Source: Kitasatospora sp. MAA19 (GTDB lineage Bacteria > Actinomycetota > Actinomycetes > Streptomycetales > Streptomycetaceae). Taken from it: DNA of 64,000 nt. A program made the translations under genes and the position numbers. This document shows, piece by piece, positions 53,091 through 61,337 of this stretch. The notes beneath the pieces are model-generated. The model was not told where the DNA came from, did no database searches, and saw only the letters and a list, made by a program, of their open reading frames with translations. The stretch covers positions 1 through 64,000 of the forward strand of contig NZ_JARXYZ010000024.1 of the NCBI RefSeq assembly GCF_029894125.1, read 5' to 3'. Numbering within the stretch: position 1 is the first letter of the stretch; each line of letters starts with the position of its first letter.

Positions 53091-53600
53091 TCAACTACAT
53101 GGGCCCGCAGGAGGTTCGACGTCCGTCACAGGACGCGGGTCCCGACCGTCGATGGACTCGGCGAGCCACTCGGCAAGCGTCAGGCCTTGGGGGGAGAGGG
53201 CGTGACCGAGGCAGCATCCGTGGGGATCCCACCCCCACATCGGCCCCGCGGGATCACGGCAGTCAACGAGCCACCAGATGGCGCAACCGAGTTCGAACAG
53301 AGGGACCACACCAGCAGGGTGGACCCGATCGGGGTCGGACTTGAATCCTTCATACCCGTCAACGAGGTCGGTTGCATTCCCGCCCATCCACGGTGCCCCG
53401 CTCACGCCGAGGACACTGCGACGTGGGCCGAACCCGCCGTTCGCGACCTCCAGATAGAGGCGTCGCAAGAGAGGGGGCAACGAGTGGCCGATCACCCGCT
53501 CGGCCTCAGCAACCGCCTCCGGCGAGGCCGGAACCAGGCCCGCATTGGCGGCGTATACGCGGATACTCTCGAAAACCTCGTCCTCGGTCACGGCCGCCAT
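53091..53600 (-). CDS. SMI1/KNR4 (SUKH) family protein, IS passenger
   Basis: The 169-residue protein has SUKH features: AVAEAERVIGHSLPPLLRRLYLEVANGGFGP at residues about 25-55 (the ExxE-L-P-xx-Y pattern), VPLFELGCAIWWLVDC, and LTLAEWLAESIDG at the end. SUKH proteins often serve as immunity proteins against contact-dependent or polymorphic toxins. No toxin gene is next to it. It lies inside the ISL3 terminal repeats (ending 53679), downstream of and convergent with the transposase, so it moves with the element. The frame is intact while the transposase is not. Confidence 0.85.
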   Translation of the reverse strand: MAAVTEDEVFESIRVYAANAGLVPASPEAVAEAERVIGHSLPPLLRRLYLEVANGGFGPRRSVLGVSGAPWMGGNATDLVDGYEGFKSDPDRVHPAGVVPLFELGCAIWWLVDCRDPAGPMWGWDPHGCCLGHALSPQGLTLAEWLAESIDGRDPRPVTDVEPPAGPCS

Positions 53601-53732
53601 GATCCAGCGCCAGCGGAGGTCTGTCCAAAGCGTATCCGCTACCGAGAGACGCGGCGGTCACACGATCTTCGCCAGAGCCCAATTCCGTGACCACGAAGCC
53701 TCAGAAGTGGGGGAAATCGCTGACCGTTCACA

Positions 53733-54942
53733 CCGAGTCGCCGGCCGCCACGTCCGCCACCGACGCCAGCGTGCGGAACGGCAGCGGTCGCGGCGTGGAA
53801 GGCAGCGGCCCGGCCGCCGGACCGACCGAGCGGGCCTGCACTGCCACCTCAAGGTCCGTCGCCGTCCCCGCGGCCACCTTGCGTCCGAGAGCGTCCCACT
53901 CGTCGTAGAGCCGCAGGATCTCCGCATCCAGCGCGATCTGGAACGACTGCCTCGGCTGGCGACGGTTGTAGAGCCACCGCAGCACCGCAGGCTCCAGGAC
54001 CTCCAGGATGTCGATCGGGGTCGGCACACCGCCGTTCGAACTGCTCATCTTCGCCATCCCGCTGATCCCGACGAAGCTGTACCCGAGGTACGACGGCGGC
54101 AGCCCGCCGAACACCTCGCGCACCAGCTGCGACCCGACGGTGAAGGACGAGCCAGGAGAGGAATGGTCGACGCCGCCGGCCTCGAAGGTCACGCCCTCGA
54201 AGGCCCAGCGCATCGGCCAGTCCACCTTCCAGACCAGCTTCCCGCGGTCCGTCTCGGACAGCGCGAAACCACCCTCATAGCCGCACTCGCACCGGTACCG
54301 CATCTGCGTGCTGGCGTCGTCGAAGCCGGTGACCGTTGTGGAGTCCCGGCCGCAGACCTCACAGTACGGCCGGTACGGGTAGTACCTTCCGGCACTGACA
54401 GCGGCCAGGTCCTCCTCGTCCTGTTCCACCTCGGCGTCGGCCTTCTTCGTCCGGTACCGGTCGAGAACGGCATCGATCTGTGCGCGGTTCCGCATCGCGT
54501 GCACGACCTGCTCGCGGTAGACCCCGGAGAGGTACATCTGCGTCTGGCTGATCTCGTCGACCTCGACGCCCAACAGCGCCAGCGCCGCGCGGAGCGGAGC
54601 CTTGAAGCGCTCCGCCCAGTTCTCGTGCTCGCCGCAGGGATCAGGCACGGCCGTCAAGGGGCGGCCGACATGCTCGGCGAAGCTGGCCGGGACACCGGCC
54701 GGCACCTTGCGGAGCCGGTCGTAGTCGTCCCACGACAACAGGTGCCGACACTCCAAGCCCCGACGGCGAAGCTCATCCGCCACGAAATGCGGGACCATGA
54801 TCTCGCGCAGGTTCCCCAGATGCACCGGGCCCGACGGGCTGATTCCGGACGCGCACACCAACGGAGCCCCGCCCCGGCGTTTCCCCTCGGCGATCACCTG
54901 GTCCGCAGCTGCGGCCACCCAATCGCTCTGCTTCGCGCCCAT
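53733..54942 (-). pseudogene. Class I lysyl-tRNA synthetase, N-terminal piece
   Basis: ATG 54942 starts a frame with the class I LysRS catalytic core: SGISPSGPVHLGNLRE (the HIGH motif region), LLSWDDYDRLRKVP, a zinc-like CEVCGRDSTTV with YRCECGYEGG, and AKMSSS (KMSKS). After ADVAAGDS the frame enters the IS21-type end and stops at once. The complete enzyme would have about 560 residues once the two insertions are removed. Without the C-terminal part it cannot bind the anticodon. Streptomycetes normally also have a class II LysRS, so loss is tolerable. A former resistance role for the cluster cannot be excluded. Confidence 0.88.
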
Positions 54943-55139
54943 TCAAGATTCTCCGGCTGGTGGATAGTCAGGAGTAACCAGGGTAAGGGCCGTCGGAGAC
55001 TCTCCCGTCCACCCGGAAGGTGCGCGCAGCTGGTGTCTTACGAAGTTGTTGCTCTATCGATCTTGGTGGGTGTGAGTTCGAGACCGCTTACTCGGTCGAG
55101 TGAACTCTGAGCACTTCAAGGGTCGGGGCGCTTGGCGCC

Positions 55140-56327
55140 CTACAGCAGGACGGGGAGCGATTCCAGTCCGCGGATGAGCCGCGAGTGGCGCCAGCGGAGC
55201 TGGTCGGCGGGTTGGCCGAGTCGAAGCTCGGGGAAGCGCGCGAGAAGCACATGTAGCGCGGTAGCCACCTCGGCGCGAGCGAGCGGTGCGCCGAGGCACC
55301 GGTGGATGCCGTGGCCGAAGGCCAGGTGCGCGTGTGCGTCTTCCCGTTCGAGGTCGAGCCGGTCCGGGTCCGCGAAGCGGGCGGGGTCGCGGTTGGCGGC
55401 GCCCGGGCTGACGGATACCGGGCTGCCTGCCGGAATGTCCGTCTCGCCGACTCGGACCGGTTCGGGAGCCCAGCGCCAGGTGGCGATGGTGACCGCGGAG
55501 TCGTAGCGAAGAAGCTCGCCGACCGCGCTCTCGATTCGGTTCGGGTCCGACCGCAGCAGCTCCAGCTGGTGCGGGTGCTGGAGCAGTGCCAGGACGGCGT
55601 TGCCGATCGCGGCGGTGGTCGTCTCGTGTCCGGCGACCAGGAGCAGCACCGCCAACGAAACAAGCTCCTGCTCGGTCAGATGGTCGCCGTCGCTGTCGCG
55701 GACGTTGACCAGCGCGGACAGCAGAGCATCGTCCGGTGCGCGGCGCTTGAAAGCGACCAGCTCGGCCATGTACTCGGCGAGGGCGTGGGAGGCGGTGTCA
55801 ATCCGCTTGTGGTCGCCGGCAGCGAACAGGTCTGTCGACCACGCCCGAATTCGGTCCCGGTCGGCGGTCGGGACGCCGAGGAGCTGGCAGATCACGGTGA
55901 CGGGCAACGGGATGGCGAGTCTCTCGATGACGTCGACCCGCCCCCCAGGCACCCACGAGTCGGTCAGGGCGTCGGCCAGGTCGAGGATGTACGGGCGCAG
56001 ACGGTCGACGGCACCGGGAGTGAACGCCTTCGTGACGAGGCGCCGCAGTCTGGTGTGGTCCGGCGGATCCGTGGCCAGCATGTTCTGCGAGACGGCGGGG
56101 TGGAGGCTGCGGCCGGTCTCCTTGCCCGCGAAGAAGCGCGCCGTGTCCTTCGACAGTCCAGGATCGGCGAGCGCTTGCTTCGCCTCGCTGTAGCCGGTTA
56201 CCACGTAGCCGGCCTTGTGTCCGGTGCCTGGGAGTTTCTGTACAGCGCCGTTGCGCCGGAGCGCCGCGTACGTCGGGTACGGATCCCGGAGGAAGTCGGG
56301 GTCCTGGAAGGGACTGCTCATGCTCAT
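55140..56327 (-). CDS. Cytochrome P450
   Basis: The 395-residue bacterial P450 has LLLVAGHETTTAAIGNAV (I-helix, oxygen activation), ELLRYDS (ExxR of the K-helix), and FGHGIHRCLGAPLAR with the haem Cys. The N-terminal region (DPDFLRDPYPTYAALRR) and length are typical of soluble actinobacterial CYP105/107-like enzymes. It is the last gene of a minus-strand operon and its start overlaps the membrane protein stop by 4 bp. The link to an ImmA/IrrE-type protein and an XRE regulator suggests a regulated small-molecule step rather than part of the cluster at 18-45 kb. The substrate is unknown. The 197 bp beyond its end hold no gene. Confidence 0.93.
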   Translation of the reverse strand: MSMSSPFQDPDFLRDPYPTYAALRRNGAVQKLPGTGHKAGYVVTGYSEAKQALADPGLSKDTARFFAGKETGRSLHPAVSQNMLATDPPDHTRLRRLVTKAFTPGAVDRLRPYILDLADALTDSWVPGGRVDVIERLAIPLPVTVICQLLGVPTADRDRIRAWSTDLFAAGDHKRIDTASHALAEYMAELVAFKRRAPDDALLSALVNVRDSDGDHLTEQELVSLAVLLLVAGHETTTAAIGNAVLALLQHPHQLELLRSDPNRIESAVGELLRYDSAVTIATWRWAPEPVRVGETDIPAGSPVSVSPGAANRDPARFADPDRLDLEREDAHAHLAFGHGIHRCLGAPLARAEVATALHVLLARFPELRLGQPADQLRWRHSRLIRGLESLPVLL

Positions 56328-57568
56328 CCGTTCGCGGTCTCGGGGACCAAGGGGGGCTGTCGTACGGATTGGACGATGCTGCTCGCGGCGTAGGCTCGCG
56401 CGACTGAGCGTAGCCAGGCTGTCTCGGCGCGGAGGTCTCCCGCGCGGGCCGCAGTGCCGGGCGCCTGCGGAGCACGCTCGGATTCGGGGCAGCCACCGGA
56501 GACCATCGTCCGCAGGGCGACGGCCAGCACCGCAGCCTCGACCACAGCACCGCCCTCGACCGCGTCGGCGAGTCCATGGCGTTCCACCTCTCGGGTTGCC
56601 TCCTGCTGAACCGCGAGCGACCGGTAGGGCCGGAGAGTGAGGACGGCGTCGCTGATCTCAACGACGCGGCGCTGCAGGAGGAAGTCAGCTTCGGCCGCGC
56701 TAGCGTCCGGCTGGAGGACGAGGCCGGGCATCGCGGCGGTGAGGTCGAGCCAGAGCGGTTCGAGGTCGGCGAGCGACCGAAGCTCCCAGCGCCGCTGGAG
56801 GTAGCGCGTCAGCGGCCAGAGGAGCGCAGGGAGAGTCAAGCCCAGGGTGATGAGCAGCACGCTGACCGCTGGAGCGGTGACCGCGAAGGCACAGTTCACC
56901 GGAGTGACCAGGCTCGTGCAGCGATCATGCCCGGGGATCGCTTCCCAACCAAAGGTAGCCGCAACGGCATTGATGGCCTTGTACGTCGTGTAGACGAGCG
57001 CGAAGACACAGCCGACGGCAGTGGTCCGAAGCCCGACTCGCTGGCTGGTTCGCGTGGCGGTGCGCGACCGGGTCCAGGTCTGGGCTAGGCAGTCGAAGAT
57101 CGCGTAGGCGAGGAAGCAGATATAGGCCAGTGAATACAGGTGCAGGGTGACGGTGGCTTCGTCGAGGGAGCCTTGGCGCTCGGAGGCGCTCCACACGAGG
57201 GAGGACGGAGTGAGCGCGAAGGCAACTGCCATCGTCGCGACGGCCAGGGCCAGGAGCCGGAGACGGAGCCGGAGCCGGTGACGGGCCTCCGCAGCAGGGT
57301 AGTTGAGGAAGAGCAGGATCGAGGTCACGCTCGCTGCCGCGGAAAGAGTTGCAGAGTTGCTGACCAGCCGGGAGAAGTCGAGTGCGATCGAGTCTTCCAG
57401 CTTGCGAACCACTGGAGCGTAGGCGCTGAAGGCAACCGCGAAGCATGCGAGGAAGGCCGACATGCTCAATGTGCCGGCTGGGCGCTGGCCGGCACGGCGT
57501 CTGAGCGCCCAGTAGAGAGAAGCTGCCAGCAGGAGGATGGGCATCCCGCCGAAGATGGCGCTGATCAC
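56324..57568 (-). CDS. DUF6545/MAB_1171c-like multi-pass membrane protein
   Basis: GTG 57568 follows AAGGA. The 414-residue protein has several transmembrane helices in its first 250 residues (for example ILLLAASLYWAL at the start, ITLGLTLPALLWPLTRYL near 240) and a soluble C-terminal part beginning ELRSLADLEPLWLDLTA, a signature of this actinobacterial family. Genes of this type occur next to ImmA/IrrE-like proteins and XRE regulators, as here. The family is annotated as a putative transporter without experimental support. It is coupled to the P450 gene by a 4-bp overlap. Confidence 0.75.
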   Translation of the reverse strand: MISAIFGGMPILLLAASLYWALRRRAGQRPAGTLSMSAFLACFAVAFSAYAPVVRKLEDSIALDFSRLVSNSATLSAAASVTSILLFLNYPAAEARHRLRLRLRLLALAVATMAVAFALTPSSLVWSASERQGSLDEATVTLHLYSLAYICFLAYAIFDCLAQTWTRSRTATRTSQRVGLRTTAVGCVFALVYTTYKAINAVAATFGWEAIPGHDRCTSLVTPVNCAFAVTAPAVSVLLITLGLTLPALLWPLTRYLQRRWELRSLADLEPLWLDLTAAMPGLVLQPDASAAEADFLLQRRVVEISDAVLTLRPYRSLAVQQEATREVERHGLADAVEGGAVVEAAVLAVALRTMVSGGCPESERAPQAPGTAARAGDLRAETAWLRSVARAYAASSIVQSVRQPPLVPETANG

Positions 57569-57586
57569 GTAGGTTCCTTGGATGGG

Positions 57587-58084
57587 TCAGGAGAAGATCG
57601 CGTCCCAGCGCTCGTCGGCTCGAGCCGGACGAGGTGATGGGCGGAGCCTCTCGCGGTAGGCGCGCTGGCGGATGAGCGTGGCCAGCAGCTCGGCCTCGCG
57701 CTCGTCTGCGGTGGTGTAGGTGGTACGGCCCGACATCCGCAGCGCGAGCGTCGGGTTGAACCCGATGCTCGCGGCGACGCCGTCGCCCAGAGCCAGGGAA
57801 CCCGGGTGGTCGCAGAGGATGTGGCTGATCTCGTGCGCGAGGATGTGCATCTGGTGCGCGGCGGATGTGCCCTGCTCGACGAAGAGCAGGTCGGCCGACG
57901 GTGTCTCGACTCGGATGCCGCACGGCGTGGAGTTGTCGGCGTCTGCCGGGAGCCGGCGGAAGACGATCGGCTTGCCCCGCAGGGTGGCTACTGCCTCGCG
58001 GAGTTGCTGGGTGCCAAAGCGATGGGGCAGTTCGAGGAGAGCGAGGCGCTGCTCGCATGCAGCCCGGAGCTGGCTGCTGTCCAT
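57587..58084 (-). CDS. ImmA/IrrE-family metallopeptidase-like protein
   Basis: AGGGG five bases before ATG 58084 fixes the start; the long frame above it is SDR shadow. The 165-residue protein contains the zinc peptidase motif HILAHEISHILC (HExxH, residues about 88-96). ImmA/IrrE proteins cleave XRE-type repressors to relieve repression. Two XRE proteins are encoded nearby (59313 and 60154), of which the divergent one is the natural target. It is followed 18 bp later by the membrane protein gene. Confidence 0.87.
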   Translation of the reverse strand: MDSSQLRAACEQRLALLELPHRFGTQQLREAVATLRGKPIVFRRLPADADNSTPCGIRVETPSADLLFVEQGTSAAHQMHILAHEISHILCDHPGSLALGDGVAASIGFNPTLALRMSGRTTYTTADEREAELLATLIRQRAYRERLRPSPRPARADERWDAIFS

Positions 58085-58191
58085 GGTCACCCCTGGAAGA
58101 AGACGAGCCTGTTGGGAAACCCGTACAGGACGTGGTCGGGCGATCAGCAGGGTGCGGGAGTTGAATCCCGCGTCGGGGAAGCGGCGGAGCG

Positions 58192-58902
58192 TCAGTGACC
58201 CATGGCGGCGCCGCCGTCGACTGGGATGACCGCTCCCGTGATGTAGCCGGCCTCGGGGCTTGCCACGAAGCGGACCGCCGCCGCGATCTCGCTGGGCTGG
58301 GCGATCCGGCCCAGCGGGACCTGGGCGACGATCTCGTCGAGCCGCTCCTGGCCCAGTACGGCGGTCATATCGGTCGCCGTGAGCCCAGGGGCCACCACGT
58401 TCGAGGTGATGCCCCTGCTGCCGTACTCCCGAGCCACGGAGCGGGCGAACCCGATCAGCCCGGCCTTGGACGCGGCGTAGTTGGCCTGGCCAGCCTCGCC
58501 CGCAAGCGCAACCGCCGACGAGATGAACACCAGCCTGCCGCCTCGCCGTACGCGCAGCATCGAGCGAAGGGCTCGCTTGGCGCATCGGAAGGCCCCGGTC
58601 AGGTTGGTCTCGATGGTCGCAGCCCAGTCGTCCTCCGACATCCGGAGAAGAAGGGTGTCGCGGGTGACGCCCGCGTTGACGACCACCACTTCGACCGGAC
58701 CGTGCTCGGCTTCCACCAATGCGAACGCCTGCTCGACGTCCGCAGGCGACGTCACGTCGCACTTCACAGCGAACAGCCCCGCAGGAGCCTCGCCGGAACG
58801 GGAGGTGACCGCCACCTGGTTTCCGTGCTCAGCCATCTGGCGAGCGACCTCAAGACCGATCCCGCGGCTTCCGCCGATGACCAGAACAGAACGACCCGAC
58901 AT
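58192..58902 (-). CDS. Short-chain dehydrogenase/reductase, FabG-like
   Basis: GGGAG seven bases before ATG 58902 fixes the start. The 236-residue protein has VIGGSRGIGLEVARQM for NADP, VVVNAGVTRDT, the Ser in LVFISSAVALAGEAG, YAASKAG (YxxxK), and GYITGAVIPVDGGAAMGH at the end. It is close to 3-oxoacyl-ACP reductases. As first gene of the operon with the ImmA/IrrE-like, membrane and P450 genes it may act on a small signal or metabolite. Confidence 0.92.
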   Translation of the reverse strand: MSGRSVLVIGGSRGIGLEVARQMAEHGNQVAVTSRSGEAPAGLFAVKCDVTSPADVEQAFALVEAEHGPVEVVVVNAGVTRDTLLLRMSEDDWAATIETNLTGAFRCAKRALRSMLRVRRGGRLVFISSAVALAGEAGQANYAASKAGLIGFARSVAREYGSRGITSNVVAPGLTATDMTAVLGQERLDEIVAQVPLGRIAQPSEIAAAVRFVASPEAGYITGAVIPVDGGAAMGH

Positions 58903-59312
58903 GCTGCTTCTCCCGAACATGTGCTGACGACGACAGGTGGGGGCAGGCAGCCCGTCACGGCGCTACACCGGAAGGCACTCGAACCTGCGCTCTAACCATG
59001 CCGGGCGCTAAGAGGAAGTGACGCTTCCGGGAAAACTTGCTTCCGCTTACGCATTGTGACGAATTGGCTTAGACCACCTCGCTGACGTCGTAGTGCGCGA
59101 TGAGCGGTGCGGTGATTGCTGGGTGTAGTCGAGCCCATAACTATGGCGGTCCACGCCCGGTGCATTCCTGGTGCCGACAGGTGGTGGGACGTGGAACATT
59201 CGCATGCGCTGAGTAGCGATCGGAGGAAAATCCGATCTTCTGACAAAGTGTCAGTTGATCTGTGAGTTGCGCCACGAGTTGGGAGGGGGCTGGAAATCGG
59301 AAGCGGGGGAAT
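58903..59312. promoter_or_regulatory. Divergent promoter region with palindrome
   Basis: These 410 bp separate the minus-strand SDR operon from the plus-strand XRE regulator. A 15-bp palindrome, CTGACA-AAG-TGTCAG, lies at 59240-59254, 58 bp before the regulator's start, and is a good candidate operator for it. AGCGGGGGA precedes ATG 59313. No supported gene lies in the region. Confidence 0.55.
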
Positions 59313-60149
59313 ATGCTCTCCGCTGTGAATAATCCGGGAATCGGGTCGGGTCCGCAGGATGATCCCGCGCAGTCTCTGAGTGAGCTTCTGCGCTCATGGC
59401 GCGCACGCGTGGATCCTCGACGAATTCCTGGGCTGGTCCGTGAGGGCCGGCGGGGCTCGGGGCTGTCACAGTTGGACGTTGCCGAGCTCACTGGTGTGAC
59501 CGACCGCTGGTATCGCGAGCTGGAGCTGGGGCGCCAAGCGAACTTTAGTGCGGACTTTCTTGACCGGCTCGCCCTGGCCTTGAGGCTATCCGAGGCGGAA
59601 CGCGAGGTGCTATATCGGAGGACCGTGGGTCACCCGCCCCGCCAGCGCCCAGCCGTTGACGCCGAAGAGGCTAAGATCCTCGACGAGGGAATGCAGCAAC
59701 TGTTGGATGACCAACTACCCAATCCCGCCTATCTATCGGATGGGGCGTGGAACGTCTTCGGGCACAATCGGCCCCAAATCGAGTGGTTTCCCTGGATCCC
59801 CTACGAGCCCAATGTCATGAAGTGGGCTTTCCTGTATCCAGAGGCGCGCGTTCAGCTCGTCCGGTGGGCAGAGGACTGGGCTGGCCCAATGCTCGCTCAG
59901 TTGCGCTACGCCTGCCTCCAGAATCCTGAAAAGGCGGAGCTCCAGCAGGTTGCGCGCGAAATTCTCCAAGGGAGTCCGGAGGCGCGGGAGATGTGGGAGC
60001 ACACTGAGCTGATCCACCATCCGGACGGTGACGTACGGCGGCTTCGGCTGCCGTATCACGGCGAGCAGGAGATCGCAGTTCGGATGATGGTCCTCGCGCC
60101 ACTTCGGCGGCCGACCGTGCGGCTCATGATCCTCATGCGCATGGACTGA
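59313..60149 (+). CDS. XRE-family regulator with MmyB-like ligand-binding domain
   Basis: The 278-residue protein has an N-terminal helix-turn-helix (GLSQLDVAELTGVTDRWYRE, residues about 50-70) and a C-terminal MmyB-like domain (WNVFGHNRPQIEWFPWIP, then AQLRYACLQNPE and MMVLAPLRRPTVRLMIL), which in relatives binds a fatty acid or small ligand. Regulators of this type usually control a divergent SDR gene, which is exactly the arrangement here. A palindrome lies in the shared promoter region. Confidence 0.9.
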   Translation: MLSAVNNPGIGSGPQDDPAQSLSELLRSWRARVDPRRIPGLVREGRRGSGLSQLDVAELTGVTDRWYRELELGRQANFSADFLDRLALALRLSEAEREVLYRRTVGHPPRQRPAVDAEEAKILDEGMQQLLDDQLPNPAYLSDGAWNVFGHNRPQIEWFPWIPYEPNVMKWAFLYPEARVQLVRWAEDWAGPMLAQLRYACLQNPEKAELQQVAREILQGSPEAREMWEHTELIHHPDGDVRRLRLPYHGEQEIAVRMMVLAPLRRPTVRLMILMRMD

Positions 60150-60153
60150 GCGG

Positions 60154-60600
60154 CTACTCGCTCAGGTCGACGCCCGGAAGATCGTCAGACGGCGGGAGTC
60201 CTTCCAGTACCCGGGCCTGTTCGATGACGGTGTGCACCATCTTGAGGCTTGCGGTGGAAAGGCCGGCGGAGCGGAGGGCGACCGTCGCGATCTGCTGGTC
60301 CCGCATCGCGGCGACGAGCTGGATCTCGGCGGCGGTTCGCTCGGCCACCTCGTCGTCGAAGAAGTAGCCGGCGGGCACGCCGAAGAAATCGGCCAGAGCC
60401 CTGATGGTGGCCATCTTGGGGTTGGTGCGCGCACCGGTGCGCAGTTGCTGGATCCCGCTGGCGGTGATGGCACCGTCGCCAGCCTCCTTGATGGCGCTGG
60501 CCACCTCGGCATACGTGTACGGGCCACGACCCTTCGGGTGAACCTCCTGGAACAGCTTCTCTAGCCGGTCGGCGAACGTCCGCCCTGTTCCGTTGGTCAT
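60154..60600 (-). CDS. XRE-family HTH regulator
   Basis: AGGAGGT shortly before ATG 60600 fixes the start. The 148-residue protein has TYAEVASAIKEAG and AITASGIQQLRTGARTNPKM, then TIRALADFFGVPAGYFFDD, an XRE fold like that of streptomycete Nsd/BldD-related and EspR-like proteins. It is convergent with the MmyB-type gene and divergent from the replication genes that follow, which suggests it represses them. Confidence 0.82.
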   Translation of the reverse strand: MTNGTGRTFADRLEKLFQEVHPKGRGPYTYAEVASAIKEAGDGAITASGIQQLRTGARTNPKMATIRALADFFGVPAGYFFDDEVAERTAAEIQLVAAMRDQQIATVALRSAGLSTASLKMVHTVIEQARVLEGLPPSDDLPGVDLSE

Positions 60601-60621
60601 GCCCACCTCCTGTCGTCGCGA

Positions 60622-60637
60622 CCAGTGTAGCCACTGG
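60622..60637. promoter_or_regulatory. Palindrome upstream of the XRE gene, candidate operator
   Basis: CCAGTG, four bases, CACTGG (60622-60637) lies 22 bp before the XRE start. ACTGGAG from this site recurs at 60699-60705 in front of the plus-strand genes. The two could serve joint control of both directions. This is inference from position and symmetry. Confidence 0.45.
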
Positions 60638-60654
60638 AGAGTGTGAGTCTGCAC

Positions 60655-61027
60655 GTCCGAGGCCCAAATCTCGACACAGCAGTTGACTCAATGGCGCAAC
60701 TGGAGTGTACGTTGGTCCCGCCATGACGGGCTCAGCAGTGGAAAGACCCTGGTGGGGCCGCTGGCAAACGCCCTGGACTGGCAGCGCGGATGGCCCCTAT
60801 GGTGCTGCTCCCGCCAGCAGCCCGGGGCGGGGCCAGCAGGTTGGCCCCTGTCGCCCCGGGGCCTGTACAGACCCAGAACTGAGCGGAAATGAGACCGGCG
60901 CCCGGGAGCTACCAACTCCCAGACGCCGGGCCGGCACCTCGAAGGGCGCCGATTCACAACCACGCACGCAGCGGGACTTCTTTGCACGAGACCGCTGCAT
61001 GCGCTCCTACGAGCCACGGAGTATCGC
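60655..61027. promoter_or_regulatory. Divergent region before replication genes
   Basis: These 373 bp hold no supported gene. TTGACT at 60683-60688 with a TACGTT 19 bp later (60708-60713) is a possible promoter reading right. The stretch could also hold an origin or transfer site of the element that starts here, but I see no iterons. Confidence 0.35.
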
Positions 61028-61336
61028 ATGCCAGCCACGCCCAGCGGAACCGCGCGCCCAGATCAAGAGCGCCACCGTCGGCTCGCGTCCCAGCTCAACG
61101 ACATGATCCCCGGCGCCGACACTCTTCGGATCAGCCTGACTGATCCGAACCACCGATGGCCCCACCCCCATGCCTCCGCAGTGGACATGGCCGGTCATCC
61201 GATCCCCATCACCCGCGTCACCGCCAAGGTCGCCTCCCGCTGGGTGCTGCGGACGTGGCCCGACGCCGACTGGAGCCTGCCCCACACCCTCGACCTCGGC
61301 ACCGCGGAGCTCGCCCTCGCCGGTCGGGGTCGCTGA
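61028..61336 (+). CDS. Hypothetical protein, 102 aa
   Basis: GGAG lies ten bases before ATG 61028. The small, charged protein has SQLNDMIPGADTLRISLTDP and RVTAKVASRWVLRTWPDADW, with no signal peptide or known motif. It precedes the replication gene by one base and is probably in its operon. The family is unknown to me; its context points to an accessory gene of an integrative element. Confidence 0.55.
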   Translation: MPATPSGTARPDQERHRRLASQLNDMIPGADTLRISLTDPNHRWPHPHASAVDMAGHPIPITRVTAKVASRWVLRTWPDADWSLPHTLDLGTAELALAGRGR

Positions 61337-61337
61337 C

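Larger units (their letters stand above)
51365..53732 (+). mobile_element. Composite insertion with IS21-type ends carrying ISL3 and a SMI1 gene
   Basis: The element starts TGTGGACGGTCACG at 51365 and ends CGCTGACCGTTCACA at 53732, both IS21-type ends. It is flanked by CCGAG duplications (51360-51364, 53733-53737). The last 54 bp nearly match, inverted, the left end of the neighbouring IS21 (48014 onward). There is no istA or istB inside. Instead there is an ISL3 transposase with its own 24-bp imperfect terminal repeats (51385-51408 and 53656-53679, 19 of 24 matching) and a SMI1/KNR4 gene. It looks like a non-autonomous IS21 derivative whose inside was replaced by an ISL3 element, mobilised by IstAB in trans. 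Confidence 0.75.
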
